A stretch of DNA of 64,000 nucleotides. Source: Oikopleura dioica (lineage: Eukaryota > Chordata > Appendicularia > Copelata > Oikopleuridae). The stretch lies in contig OU015566.1 in NCBI GenBank assembly GCA_907165135.1, positions 10,338,157 to 10,402,156 of the forward strand, read 5' to 3'. The notes beneath the pieces were generated by a model. The model was not told the DNA's origin and searched no databases. It saw nothing but the letters and a program-made list of their open reading frames with translations. Positions within the stretch are counted from its first letter, which is position 1; the number at the start of each line of letters is the position of its first letter. Positions 45,642-56,413 of the stretch are shown here, piece by piece. Both the position numbers and the translations under genes were made by a program.

Positions 45642-46663
45642 TCAGCAAAAAGCCATGAGCAATTAGTTAAAATTTGTAAAGAGACCTTGTTGATAGTTAT
45701 GTTTTATATATGGACGGGCAGTTATTCAATAACTGTAATTTTGCTTTTTTTCTGTTGTCTGTTTTCTACTACATTTCCTTAATAAAAATTAAGTACTGAA
45801 TTTATAATGCGAACAATGTGATCCACGAAAAAATTGATTTCTCAACGTTTTAGAATGTTCCAAGCTAGAACGATGGCGGAAGCGATTAGCGAGATCTAAA
45901 TATATCAAATAAAGAGTTATTTTGAGACTGAATTTTCTTATTGAGAATACGCGTTTATTCTTAAAATAACGATTTCTATGGAGCCTTTCGACTGTGAACG
46001 AAATGAACTTAGAATGGTCTTAAAATTCGGCCACCCTCATTTTAGGTTAGTGTTAGGGAGGTTTCAAGGGGGCGAAGCCCCCTAGGTTAGGCCTTAGGGT
46101 TAGGAACTGCGTACTTTTACCCACGGGGGGTCCCGGGGGGCGAAGCCCCCGGGTTAGGAGTAGGGTTAGGAAAAATAAAAAAATCATATTATACTTGGCC
46201 GAATTTTGTGGTCATACTACCGAAATGAAACGGCTAAGAGTCGAGATGGAAGAACTCGCTAATTATAACATATCAGAATATTCATTCGAATAGTATAATT
46301 TCTCTCTGATGCTCAAATTGAGCGCAAATTGAATGGAATAAATTGTTATATTATCGATGTTCACTTGAGGTTCGGTGTCCGACGTACAATTTTCAATTTT
46401 CAAGCAATAACAATGTTCTAATAGCACATAGCTAACGTCTACAATTTGCGGAATATTTTGCTATAAATGGACTTCAAACACGCAGAGAACTTATTTATTT
46501 GAGCGTTTTATCTTATGGAGTGTCTGAATTCTTCGTATGAATGACCTTGTTCGTTCTTGTTCATGGAGATTTTCCGGCTAATCTGTGTGCAAATGTCAAG
46601 CAAGAGCTTGCCCGTCTTGTGATCAAGCCTAGAATTTCAGTAAAACAACGTTCAAAAATTGGA
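45642..46663. other. Intergenic region containing a GC-rich MITE-like block
   Basis: About 46022-46212 is bounded by inverted AAAATTCGGCCA and TGGCCGAATTTT. It encloses several TTAGGG/TTAGG units with hairpins GGGGGCGAAGCCCCC and CCCGGGGGGCGAAGCCCCCGGG. The rest is AT-rich without genes. Confidence 0.6.
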
Positions 46664-48697
46664 ATGAAGAGCTACTTTTTATATCTCTCCCTCAGTGGAG
46701 CATCTCTTACGAGTTCGAAGAGCAAGAGAACGAATCTAAGCAGATGGATGACAGATCTACCCGATGCCGTAAGAGAAAGATCGATTCTAGAGCTTGCTAT
46801 TCCCGGGTCACATGATTCGTTTGCTTATACACTAGACAAAAAAGCTCCGTTTTCTCAGAACTCAGAAGGACTCGATGATATTTTCGATCAAATCGGAATC
46901 GACAAAGTTGATGAAATCGCTAAGGTACTATACTCTTGTTTGCGAAAACCATCATAGATTAAGGAGATCACTTACAACTGGGCAATAACTCAGATCCTCA
47001 CGACTCAAGAGCAGCTCGAAGCTGGTATCAGATACTTCGACTACAGAACGATGCCCCTTCGACCCAGTCGGGAAGAAGTATACAATGCTCATTCACTTTA
47101 TGGACCGTCAACAGAATATGAGATGATGCAGATTTGGAGCTTCCTTCGAGATAATCCCGGAGAGCTAGTTATCGTCAATTTCAACCACTTCTATGACATG
47201 GATCAAAAACACTACGACTGGCTTGAAGAACATCTACGAACCCTTTTTGGAGGTATTTCAGGCTGGCAGACTTTCGAATCAAGAGATAAGGCATTTATCT
47301 AAAAAAATTTATACCAAGTTTGAGACGTAGTATTTCCACTACGACACAAGAAAAACTCAATTGATCTTAAGATAAGATTTGCGATATTCCAGAAGACCCG
47401 CTCTCAACCTTATCATTCAACGATATAAAAGCGACTAACTGTAACGTCATCATTCTATATGGAAGTTCTATCAGGCCAGACTGGTGATACGGCCTAATTC
47501 TTCGGCTTGGAGGCCGAAGGATTGATGCGTGTAAGAACACTGATTCTTCGGCATAAACCGAAGAATGAGTGATAAAAGATGCACTGATTCTTCGGCTAAG
47601 ATAAATTAATTCACAGATTCCTGTGCCCCTAACCACGGGGCTCCGCCCCTTAGGTCCTAAAATGCCGGGGTCTAGTCTATGGTTACTTAGGGTTACCGAA
47701 GGGTGAGTTAGTTCTGTCATTTTGCCCAGTGCCCCCTAACACTAACCTCAAATCATAGAAAGTACTTATTGCTAAAATGTGTTTTTTTCTAGAAAATGCC
47801 TTTTTTCATAAGTGATGACTCATAGATTGCAATCAAAGATTTATCAAAAGAATTTTGATAATGGCTTCTAGAAAATTTGCCGAAGAATCACTGTCAATTT
47901 TATCATTAATACTTCGGTTCAAGGCAATTCTCAATTAGCCGAAGAATCAGTGTTATTGAAAGCATCAATTCTTCGGCCTTGCCGAAGAATCAGCCCATAC
48001 CACGGCCAGACTTTGCCTGGAACAAGGGCTCAAATCTTTCTGATCCATGGCTGAATAAACAAGATAAGGAAAGTTTGTTTTCTGGGTTGGATTCTAATTT
48101 GGAAAAAGGTAATCAGTACCTAGAATTCGGATTCTTCATTTACTCGTAGGTCGACCTTTGGATAAATTCTACGGCTCTCAAGCTTTACTGACTGCAGGAA
48201 GGGATATTTATTTAAGGTTAAGGGATCCCCCCTGTTTTTTCAAGTACTTGATAAGGGTCTATATTTGATATTTTTAGATTCCTCGAGTTCTGAGAATCAT
48301 TTTGATGTATCATATGACCCATTTTCAAACATCTTTCCCCAAAATATAAGCCTTCAAAGATATTGAAAATGCATGTAAATTGTACTTAGCGTAAATTGGT
48401 CTAAGATTCTCTATTTTTTTCTATCATAATTTATAAAAAGACGTATGAATATCCTCTTTCTTTGATGCCGAAGTGATTGCGAAGAATTTACTATGTGAGT
48501 CCTTGAAATGCCTTCAACTGTGGGCGTTTTACTATTTAGGGAGCCTCTATGAGTGGCAGAAGCCAATGCTAGAAGATGTGAACGAGTGGGTCGCTCGGCA
48601 AGAGATCGACATCACACATGGCATAAACATTGTTCTGCGGGACTACGTTGATGAAGAGTTCTCCCTTGCTGTAATTGCGAAGAATTTTTATCAATAA
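46664..48697 (+). CDS. PI-PLC X-domain-containing protein (PLCXD-like)
   Basis: Exons 46664-46924, 46958-47252, 47393-48108 (interrupted), 48150-48197, 48474-48697. A signal peptide (MKSYFLYLSLSGAS) is followed by the X domain with catalytic-type histidines in PGSHDSFAY and HSLYG, the RYFDYR strand, ELVIVNF, and the C-terminal strand NIVLRDYV. These enzymes or pseudo-enzymes act on phosphoinositide headgroups. Exon 3 carries a 521-bp transposon plus a 9-bp duplication; the frame continues only if 530 nt are removed. The last intron fits as GA-AG in phase 1. If the insertion is not spliced out the protein is truncated in the second half of the domain. Confidence 0.85.
47474..48012. mobile_element. 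MITE-like insertion in exon 3 of PLCXD-like gene
   Basis: Element 47483-48003 is flanked by identical GGCCAGACT at 47474-47482 and 48004-48012. Its termini are imperfect inverted repeats: the left reads GGTGATACGGCCTAATTCTTCGGC and the right, reversed, begins GTGGTATGGGCTGATTCTTCGGC. The motif GCCGAAGAATCA recurs several times inside in both orientations. A GGGGCTCCGCCCC hairpin and TTAGGG-like units lie in the middle. There is no coding capacity. Coding sequence reads straight across when one duplication and the element are deleted. Confidence 0.9.
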
Positions 48698-48857
48698 AAA
48701 TTGAATGTTCTAAAAGTATCCCAAGTAGAACTAAACAACACTGTCTCTTTCCCAATTTGTCAAGCAGACAGTGTCTTCAATAGGTTCATCGTTATGACGA
48801 AAACATATCAAAGGTTTCTTGTCAAGACTTAACTTCGAAATTATCAAAGAGTATATT

Positions 48858-50337
48858 TATCTAAAGAATGGTAAATCGTCTTCCACATCGTTGATTCTGT
48901 TTCGGAACGCTTCTAACTCGCGTCCTTCCCAATGACCAGAAAATTTAGACAGGCGTTCCATTATTTTGTCGAGTATTTTCTGAAGGCTATTATCAATTTG
49001 CTGTTTCATATTTTCTTACCTTTTCAGTAGGAGTCAATGGAGTAGTTGCGTTCTTGATGTTTTCCTCAAGCTCAGATGGTCGGGCAGTTCCACAGAGGAC
49101 GATGTCTCCATCAATTTCATCCAGCGAGTATCTCAAAGCAAGGCGAGAAATGTCAATATTTTCTGCGTTGCAAAGTTCGATGCAAGCTTTGATTTCCTCC
49201 TACAAGAAAATTTGATATTGGAAAAAGTACCGATAAAATCAACCTTGAGTTCATCTTGAGCAGGGTGCCACGGTTGTGGGCCATCCTTGCGGAAGAGTCC
49301 CATGGCAATTGGACTCGCATTGACAACAGCGATGCCGCGATCTTTCCAATCGGGGAGATACTTTGACAGGTCTTGGTTAGCCATGCTTCCACGAGTGTAG
49401 CCTGAGTTCATCAACAAGTTGCTCAGAAGTGAACCTCACCTAAGACAAGGTCGATTTTGACCGTCGACTTCTTGATGATCTCATCGAGAACTGCAAGAGG
49501 ATACCCTGTAACTCCAGTAAACTTTGCTTTTCCAGCTTTTTTGACTTTTTCAAGCGCAGGCAAAGTCTCGTTGAGAATGATATCGATATTTGGAGCAAAC
49601 TCGCAGTCGTGCACTTGAATAATGTCGACGTAATCAAGTCCGAGAAGTTTGAGAGACTCATCAACTGGAAAATTGACACTGGTTTTAGAATGGTAGCGTT
49701 TTCAAACCTGAAGCAAGTGCGCGATCATGCGAAAAATCAAACATCTTCTTCGGGTCTGTCTCGTATCGAGCAACTTTGGTAGCGATCACGAATTTTTCCC
49801 GAGGAATGTCAGGTAGAAATTTGCCGAGCATGGCTTCCGATTTCCCCTGGCCGTACCAAGGAGCTGTGTCGATGTAAAGCGGCCCATGTTCAAGAGCTAA
49901 ACATAATTTACAAAAGCTATTATCGAATTGTAGAGGGACCATTTTTAAGTGTAGCTTCACAATCATCAGTGGACACCCCACCGTAACAAGAACCGAATGG
50001 TGATGCACCTAGCCCTTTTAATGGTTTATTTTCAAGGATTCTAACTTATCACACATAAAATTTCTTTTACTGTTTATCATTCGATTCAAACCAAATCTAG
50101 TTGCTGGACTTTCAGTCCCGTTTTTCCGAGCTCTACTATCTTCATTCTCTTATTTTCACTGTAATACCCTTTGATTTATGTCCCAAATAGAATATCCCAG
50201 GGCAAAGTCATACCTTTATTCAACGTTTCGCCACACTCCTTCTCATTAGTCTCGCCGTAAATGGACCCAAATGGACCTGCGCCAAGACCAAGTTTTTGCA
50301 CTTTTATGCCGGTTTTGCCCAGCTCAACGATCTCCAT
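48858..50337 (-). CDS. Aldo/keto reductase (L-galactose dehydrogenase-like)
   Basis: Exons 50214-50337, 49708-49896, 49440-49664, 49244-49401, 49020-49199, 48858-48980. It starts MEIVELGKTGIKV and shows the aldo/keto reductase layout: Asp and Tyr in YIDTAPWYG, Lys in FVIATKVARY, His in DIIQVHDCEF. These complete the catalytic tetrad of an NAD(P)H-dependent barrel enzyme. The sequence type (GLGAGPFGS, TAPWYGQGKSE) is that of the L-galactose/D-threo-aldose dehydrogenase group. A second, similar first exon lies at 49940-50145 inside intron 1 and can splice in the same phase to the common exon 2. Confidence 0.9.
49940..50145 (-). other. Duplicated alternative first exon of the aldo/keto reductase gene
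   Basis: ATG at 50145 begins MKIVELGKTGLKVQQL, near-identical to the main first exon, and ASPFGSCYGGVSTDDCEATLKN ends at 49940 with a GT donor in phase 1. A segment of about 90 nt with stops separates the two halves and must be spliced out; the only in-frame joins I find are non-canonical (for example AT-AG). It is either a used alternative exon or a decaying duplicate. Confidence 0.65.
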
Positions 50338-50553
50338 TCTTCTCTGATGTGAAGTAAAAGGGGCGGAAGTTGCTTGCTCTATTGGCTCCCAGGGGCAGTT
50401 TGTTTGCTAAGGTCAACATAATTCAAAAACCGCAGAGAACGTGCACTTCAGAATCAGATCCTTATTTGATCTTGTTATGCAGGACCTGCTCTTTTCAGCG
50501 CAAATTTAGCAGTTTTTCTTTATTGAAAGTAGAACTTTGAACTTTAAGAATTT

Positions 50554-51205
50554 TTAATCAGTTCCACATAGTCCATAATCAGCAGTATCCACTTCAATAT
50601 ACAGTTGTCCTTCATTACCATCGTTAAAATCATACTTGTAAATAACTGCTTCTTCATCTTCTATCATCGCCATATCGAACTGTAACTCTTCTTCGAGGTC
50701 GTCATCTCTTTTTATTGAGTTTTAATGACTGTGAAAATTGGAGAGAGAGAGCGCGATAAAACTCCGTTCCTTAGATAGGCTTCCTCATAAAAGTCCCCTA
50801 ATTCATGCGACAGTCGTTCCTCTTCAGAAGAATCCAAAAATATTTTCAGTTGATTTGAGTTCGCAGATCCTACGAATGCCTTTCAAGCTTCAGTATAAGT
50901 TCTTAAAAACCTGATGAATCCGAGTCTGCTCCGTCGGAACTCAAATCGCTGATGCTATCCAATGCATTATCAATGGCGTCGTCGGAGTCTTCCTCATTTT
51001 CCCTACCACTATCGTCGGATCCCCCGTCTGAGCCTTCCGAGTGATCATCATTCTTTCCGTCTTGATTCTTTCCTCTTTCTGACTTTCTCAACCCGAAAAT
51101 CTTCCTCGCAAGCCATCTGTCAAAGTTGGCAAGGTACTGTGTCAGCTTTTCCTTACAATCACAGCCACACGAGCACATGCATCTCTGAGCATTTGAATGA
51201 GCCAT
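50554..51205 (-). CDS. Small acidic protein with N-terminal Cys cluster (about 182 aa)
   Basis: Exons 50911-51205, 50770-50869, 50554-50707. The N-terminus has CMCSCGCDC, a possible metal-binding or palmitoylated cluster, then a short basic helix. Two thirds of the protein is Asp/Ser/Glu-rich, ending YGLCGTD. The second intron (50708-50769) begins GA and ends AG; the only GT candidate is in the wrong phase. No family recognised. Confidence 0.65.
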
Positions 51206-52172
51206 TTTGAATTTTTATTTCGTGTGTTTTTCGCTTTTTTCATATTGATTCCATGTGATTGCCTTTTGGAACATTAGATTCCTTGTTAATATTCATTCAA
51301 AAGGGCGAGGAAACGAAACCTGCGGTAATTACTGTCAAAGGGCAAGCGAATAATATTTTTAATACAGTTGTTATTTCACTCGTACTCGGCTAACCTGTCG
51401 AGCTAATTTCATAAATAAAAAGAAGTTTAAAGAAGTTTATGGTGTGAAGAATCTTTCCCGAGGAGAGGCTATTATCTACTCCGTAATCGTTCTAAAATGG
51501 AATATTTATACTCGTCATAAAATATGGATCAGAAAACTTCAAAGGTGCTTTCTAAAGTCTGCTAGTAACTGATGTCTAATCTCCTTGCAATTTTTTCTAT
51601 CTTCAAGCTCAAGATCGCAACGTCATCGATACTGTTTTCGAAGTGAGTAAAAAAGGGAAAACCTAAATGAGCTCCCTAGCTCTGGGCCCTTCCCCGGGAG
51701 TTCATTTTGTTTTTATCTTTTGAAAAAAAAATTGAAAATCGCGTTCCTTCAATCATTGATTGGCAATCAGAGAAATCCTTCTAGAACAACGTGAAAATAT
51801 CACGTAGGGACAGTGTATGAAGAGCTTTCAATAGATTATTTTTTGAGAGCAAAGTGATATTGGGAATTTTATATCCTTCTGCCAAAAATATCCCCATTAA
51901 ATTTATTTTTCCTGGGCATTGGAGATATTTTTGGAATTAATTGTTTTTCAGGTCAATGATTTGGAACTCGTTTTATCCCTTTCTTTTGCAGGTTCTCAAT
52001 GCATAAGATTTCCCTTTTTAGCACATTTTCCTTCTGTATACTCACTTTTCAAACACAGTCATCCGACGGACGTGTTGCATACTAATTTCTTCTCCAATAT
52101 TTGATTTGACATCTGCATTAATTCAGACTTGTTGAACCAGATCAATCTTGTTTCTGAATAGAAACGGGCAAG
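51206..52172. other. Intergenic region, nothing identified
   Basis: AT-rich sequence between divergent genes. No supported frames, repeats or RNA genes were seen; it presumably holds both promoters. Confidence 0.5.
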
Positions 52173-53603
52173 ATGGGAGTAATTACTCGTTTTTTCAAAT
52201 GCGAGAACAAGAACTGCGCTACCAAGCCAGAATGGAACAATGACGACCACCAGGTTTTTCTTTCGCTATATATTCAGCAAGGTATCTCATTATAAACGTA
52301 TATGTACGAGTAGGAGTTCAAAGTACTCAACGGTTATTGTAGCTTGAACAGCAGCTGTGCAAAGACTGCAATAAGCTCACGAAGTACTTCAAATATGAGT
52401 GCGAAGGAATGCTCTACGGGAAATATCAATGCCACGGTTTGGTCAATTATTTTAATCAAGGAATAATTAGTTTCAAGGAAAATGCACAAACCAATGGACC
52501 TCCGCTGCCGCCGTCGAAGGCTCTTGGCAGCAGTGCCTCCGCTGCCGAAAGAAGGTAACGCCTTACTATCTCCGAGAGCACGACAGAAAGGAGGACGAAG
52601 ATGAGAAGCTCGAGGAAGGAAAAGCCATTCAAAGCAAGGACAGAGCCCACGAACAATCGAAATGTGGCGAGTGTCTGCGACTTGCCACACAAAAAGCGTT
52701 CAAACAGACGTGCGTGGAATACTGGAGGATGAAGGCGGATCCAGAAAAGGAAAGACGAGCTCAAGAACGAGCGGATAAAAAACGACCAATGATCAAGTAA
52801 GACTCTTACTAAGAGTTCTTGCCTTATTGTTATATTGTTTATTTTTATATATACCAACGACCAAAACTAGGGCGGAGATGAAGAAGAAACAAGAATCGCA
52901 CGTTGATTTCGTCAAATCCTTCACTGAGGCAGCCGAGTCGTCGATTCTCAAGGAAAGTGACGAGAACCCTGCGGAGGTCAAAGCGGAGAAGCCAAACAAG
53001 AAGAAGAAGCGCAACAAAAGAAAGAAGACAAAGAAAGAATCAGACATCAAGACTGAGCCCGTCGATCAATCTCAGCAGGCAAATTCTGACGACAAAAAGG
53101 GCGAAGTCAAGGATGAGCAGCAGGTGGAGGTCAAGACTGAGCCTCAAGCAGAGAAAGCTCCAAAGAAAAATAAAAAGAAGACTACCAAGAAGTCCAAGAA
53201 TGTTGCGCCAGAAGCAGGAGATAACAATAATAATGGCTCTCCTGAAGGTAAGTTTCAACTCTCAAATGATTTCCTTAATTGTTCATCAAGCCGATCAAGC
53301 CAAAACAAACGAGTCTGCTGAGCCAGCAAAGAAGCCCAAAAAGAAGCGAAACCGCAAGAAGTCTCCAAAGAAAGAGTCCGGCGACAACAAAGAGAATGTG
53401 CTCGCTCCAAACGGTATCAATCTTATCTTCCCCGTAAATATCTTCTAACACAGCTTTCATGCAAAGAAGCTGCCGACGACATCACTGACAAAATGGCCGG
53501 AATGGCTGTTTCTTCGCCTCAAAAAGCTACACGAACTTCAACCAGTACTCGACGAGTTCTTTCTTCTTCTGCCCCCGAAATCAAGCCTAACGATCAAGAA
53601 TAA
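52173..53603 (+). CDS. 3CxxC-type zinc-finger protein, ZCCHC24-like
   Basis: Six exons (52173-52253, 52343-52436, 52478-52796, 52871-53247, 53291-53413, 53467-53603) encode 376 residues. The N-terminal half has paired cysteines in the zf-3CxxC order: CENKNC, CKDC, YQCHGKC..QWTSAAAV, QQCLRCRKKVTPYYL, and CGEC after a HEQ motif. This resembles ZCCHC24/ZAR1-type domains that bind RNA. The C-terminal half is a disordered Lys-rich region (KKKKRNKRKK and similar) ending NDQE, probably nucleolar or RNA-binding. One 3' splice site is chosen at an internal CAAAG to keep frame. Confidence 0.75.
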
Positions 53604-53800
53604 GTTTTCGCTTGCCAACCTTTTATTGATATTCGAATAAAATGATTGAAAATTTTCACGCTTTTGATTTTTCTTTGAAAACGAGGGAAAAAACGTTAGA
53701 TGTAGGTGCCGGATAGCAGGAAAAAAGGGTTTAAATAATTGGAATAGCTGATTCTTCTTCAGGGCGCTCTAGTTGAGTGGTTACTTCGTTAACGATAATC

Positions 53801-54078
53801 ATGAGTATTCTTAGGAAGAGCGTGAACTTAAAGACGATTCGAGAAGAGGAGAAAGAAAAGGAACGATCCTTTGATTGATTCCAGAGGCAGAGTTCGACGT
53901 TCGAACTCTGTCCTCAACAAGAGGCCAGGAGCCTTCCGATATTCTCCCGAAGCGACCTTGCGATTGCCCTAATTGCGAGACGATTCCCATAGACAAAAGT
54001 CTATCAGTAAACCTCTCACACAGTCGCCCTTTTTGTCAAAAATCTTCAAGAGCTTTCGTTGTTGATCCAGCCCAGTGA
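53801..54078 (+). CDS. Small Cys-containing protein (77 aa)
   Basis: Exons 53801-53840 and 53885-54078, joined by a 44-nt intron that begins GA and ends AG; the GT candidates give early stops. The product starts MSILRKSVNLKTIQ and contains PCDCPNCE and later PFCQ, possible zinc ligands, ending VVDPAQ. It lies 197 nt downstream of the zinc-finger gene on the same strand and may share its transcript. The assignment depends on the non-canonical intron. Confidence 0.5.
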
Positions 54079-54385
54079 TCTATCTTCTCGACCGCCTGAG
54101 TTCGATTTTCAGCGCGGGCTGACTTTTTTCACTTGTTGGAAATCCCTACACAGTGATTGGCTACGCGCCTCTATCAGAATATTCGGAAAATGTCGATGAG
54201 ATAAGAGAAATGAAGTAAGAAGACAAATCATTATGAAATGCTAGAGCATTTCGCCCATTCAAAATATCATAGAATAGTTCAAACTGTAGTTCAGTTTTAT
54301 TAAATACATACAATATTAAATCAACTGTTATAAAAATCAAAATGAAAACGAAAGGGATTCTTTAAAGCGAATAAACCCACCCTAA

Positions 54386-54697
54386 AAATACCATGGAGTT
54401 GAACGCTTTAGGGAGAAGGCCTCCGATCCGCTTTCCCGTTTCCCGCGCAGATCACTCTCGGGGAAGTCTAGAAATTTTCCTTAGCGCCTGGTTTGCGCTT
54501 GAGGAGAATCTCGAGATTCTGAAGATGTGAATCTCGAGATTTTCTGATGTTTCGGCCAATCACAGAGCCGACAAGGGTTTTTGCAATGACTAGGTGCTCT
54601 TGCCGCGAAATTGCGCGCGCTCCAGATCGAGCGACGCTCAGGGCCAGCGTCGCTCAGATTCTCCAATCTCCCTTTAGAGCTCAACTCCATGGTATTC
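54386..54697. mobile_element. MITE-like element just upstream of NOP53
   Basis: Termini of about 30 bp are inverted: ATACCATGGAGTTGAACGCT at the left against ATACCATGGAGTTGAGCTCT (reverse complement of the right), with further GGGAGA. Internal inverted repeats include AATCTCGAGATT and GCGACGCT..AGCGTCGC. No coding capacity. The right end is about 58 bp from the NOP53 ATG, so it contributes to the 5' region of that gene. Confidence 0.75.
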
Positions 54698-54754
54698 TTT
54701 ACAAATCAATTCTACGAACTTCGTCTTCTAACAATAATACTTTTAGATATTGTA

Positions 54755-56337
54755 ATGCCAGAAGTGGAAGAGCCAAAAACAAAGCGCGCGAAATTCTCGC
54801 GAAAGACGAAAAAGGGATGGAAGAAGATCGACATCAGTCAGGAAGAAGCTGCTCTCGAGCAAAAACGGTTTGAAGAGATCCATTTTGGCGGAGATCTTTC
54901 GAAAACAAAGGATGAAGACCTTTTTGTCATCGACAGAAAACCCGTTAAAAAGAAGAAAGAACTCGACAGAAGTGAGTAAATTCCATGAAAATAGTTTGTA
55001 ACTGTTCTCCTAGCTTGTTATCATGACAAAATCCTGGCGAACAAGTCGAAAGTGGCCGCTGCTGTTCCGGTAGAAAATCGTCCTGAATCGAGAAAGTCCA
55101 TTCTCCACAATGACAACATGCTCAAACGAAAAGCAAAAATTGTCGATGTTGCTAGAACTGATCTTTCGAAGGTAAGAGCAAATTTCCTTTCCATTATCTA
55201 AAGCTGCTTTCGTAGAAACTGACGGCTGAGCAGATTCTGGAAAAGAACAAAGGGTTGAACAACAACTATGATCTCTGGTCTGCCAATACTCTCACGGAAA
55301 AACAAAAATTCATTCCAGCAAAGCATGCAAAGCATTTGAGAGGACTTGAGGGCGTCAAAGCACCTAAACACGTAAGAAAAAACCAAAAAGCAACCTTCAG
55401 ATCATTCTTTTAGATGAAATTCAAGCCGAAAATGATGGAAAAGGTTGAAAAAGTCTCTGTAGCGCACGCAGGAGCAAGTTACAACCCGGACTATGATGAT
55501 CATCAAGCCTTATTGCTCCAAGAGCATAACAAGGAATTTAAAAAAGTCAAGAGCGAAGATAGCTACAAGGAAAAAGCTAAACCGAAGAGTAATAAGATTT
55601 TTCGCTGCTTTAGATTTTCAATCCTTTCTTTCAGACGTCGCTACGGAGGAAGAAATGGCGAGAGAATCAATGCGTGGCTTAGGAATCCTGCCAGATGAAG
55701 ACGATGATGATCAGTACGAAACTGAAGAGGAAAGCACAGAGCCGGGATTTGTCAAGAAACCGGTCAGAGCTGAAGATAGAAAGGACAAGAAACAGAGGCG
55801 GAAAGAAAAACGAGTTTTGGCAGCTCAGCGAGCGTAGGACTATTTGAGATTTCTCATCTTTTTGAAGGCGGACTTTTCAGGGTTCGAAGAAAGAAACAAA
55901 TGGCAATTTTGCTCAACCAGTTTTACTCAATCAAAAAGATCAAGAAAGGCCTCCGAGAGCACGAAAAAGAGCTAGAGAAGCAGAAAGAGTTTAGAAAAGA
56001 AAAACAGGAGAAGCGCGTCCCTCGAATCGGCGTTCTCAAGGCGGATATGAATCCTGATCAAGATGTTAAACTTTCGGAAGAACTTGTTGGAACGCTTCGC
56101 CAGCTAGTTCCAGAGGGAAATGTTTTGACCGACAGATTGAAGGTGAAATATTCTGTTGAAATAATGGACTAATAATTTTTGCAGTCTTTTGAAGCAAGAA
56201 CGATGCTTGAGCCGCGCAAAAAGCAGAAGCGACATAAACAGGCCTTCAAGACCAAGTGGCAGCAGAAGAGGACTTTCAGAGAGTGGGACGAACAGTTTGA
56301 GAAGGAATTGAAGAAGGAAGAAAAGATGGAGAGCTAA
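54755..56337 (+). CDS. NOP53: Ribosome biogenesis protein NOP53 (GLTSCR2/PICT1)
   Basis: Seven exons (54755-54971, 55014-55171, 55216-55371, 55414-55588, 55635-55833, 55881-56142, 56185-56337) make 439 residues. Family features in order: basic N-terminus (KTKKGWKKIDI), DLFVID, YDLWSANT, the conserved VAHAGASYNPDYDDHQALL block, an acidic DEDDDDQYETEEES tract, a long basic coiled coil (IKKIKKGLREHEKELEKQK), the PRIGVLKADMNPDQDVKLSEEL block, and a basic tail. NOP53 acts in 60S ribosomal subunit maturation with the exosome in the nucleolus. The ATG is eight bases after acceptor CTTTTAG. First gene of a tightly packed same-strand series. Confidence 0.95.
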
Positions 56338-56413
56338 AATATTTTCTTGAATTGTGCTCTATTCAAGCGGACTTAAAATGACTCTTTCAGCGGTAAAATA
56401 AAATGATTTTAGA

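Noticed and set aside
53275-53460. Minus-strand hydrophobic frame
   Set aside because: Antisense of Lys-rich exons of the zinc-finger gene.
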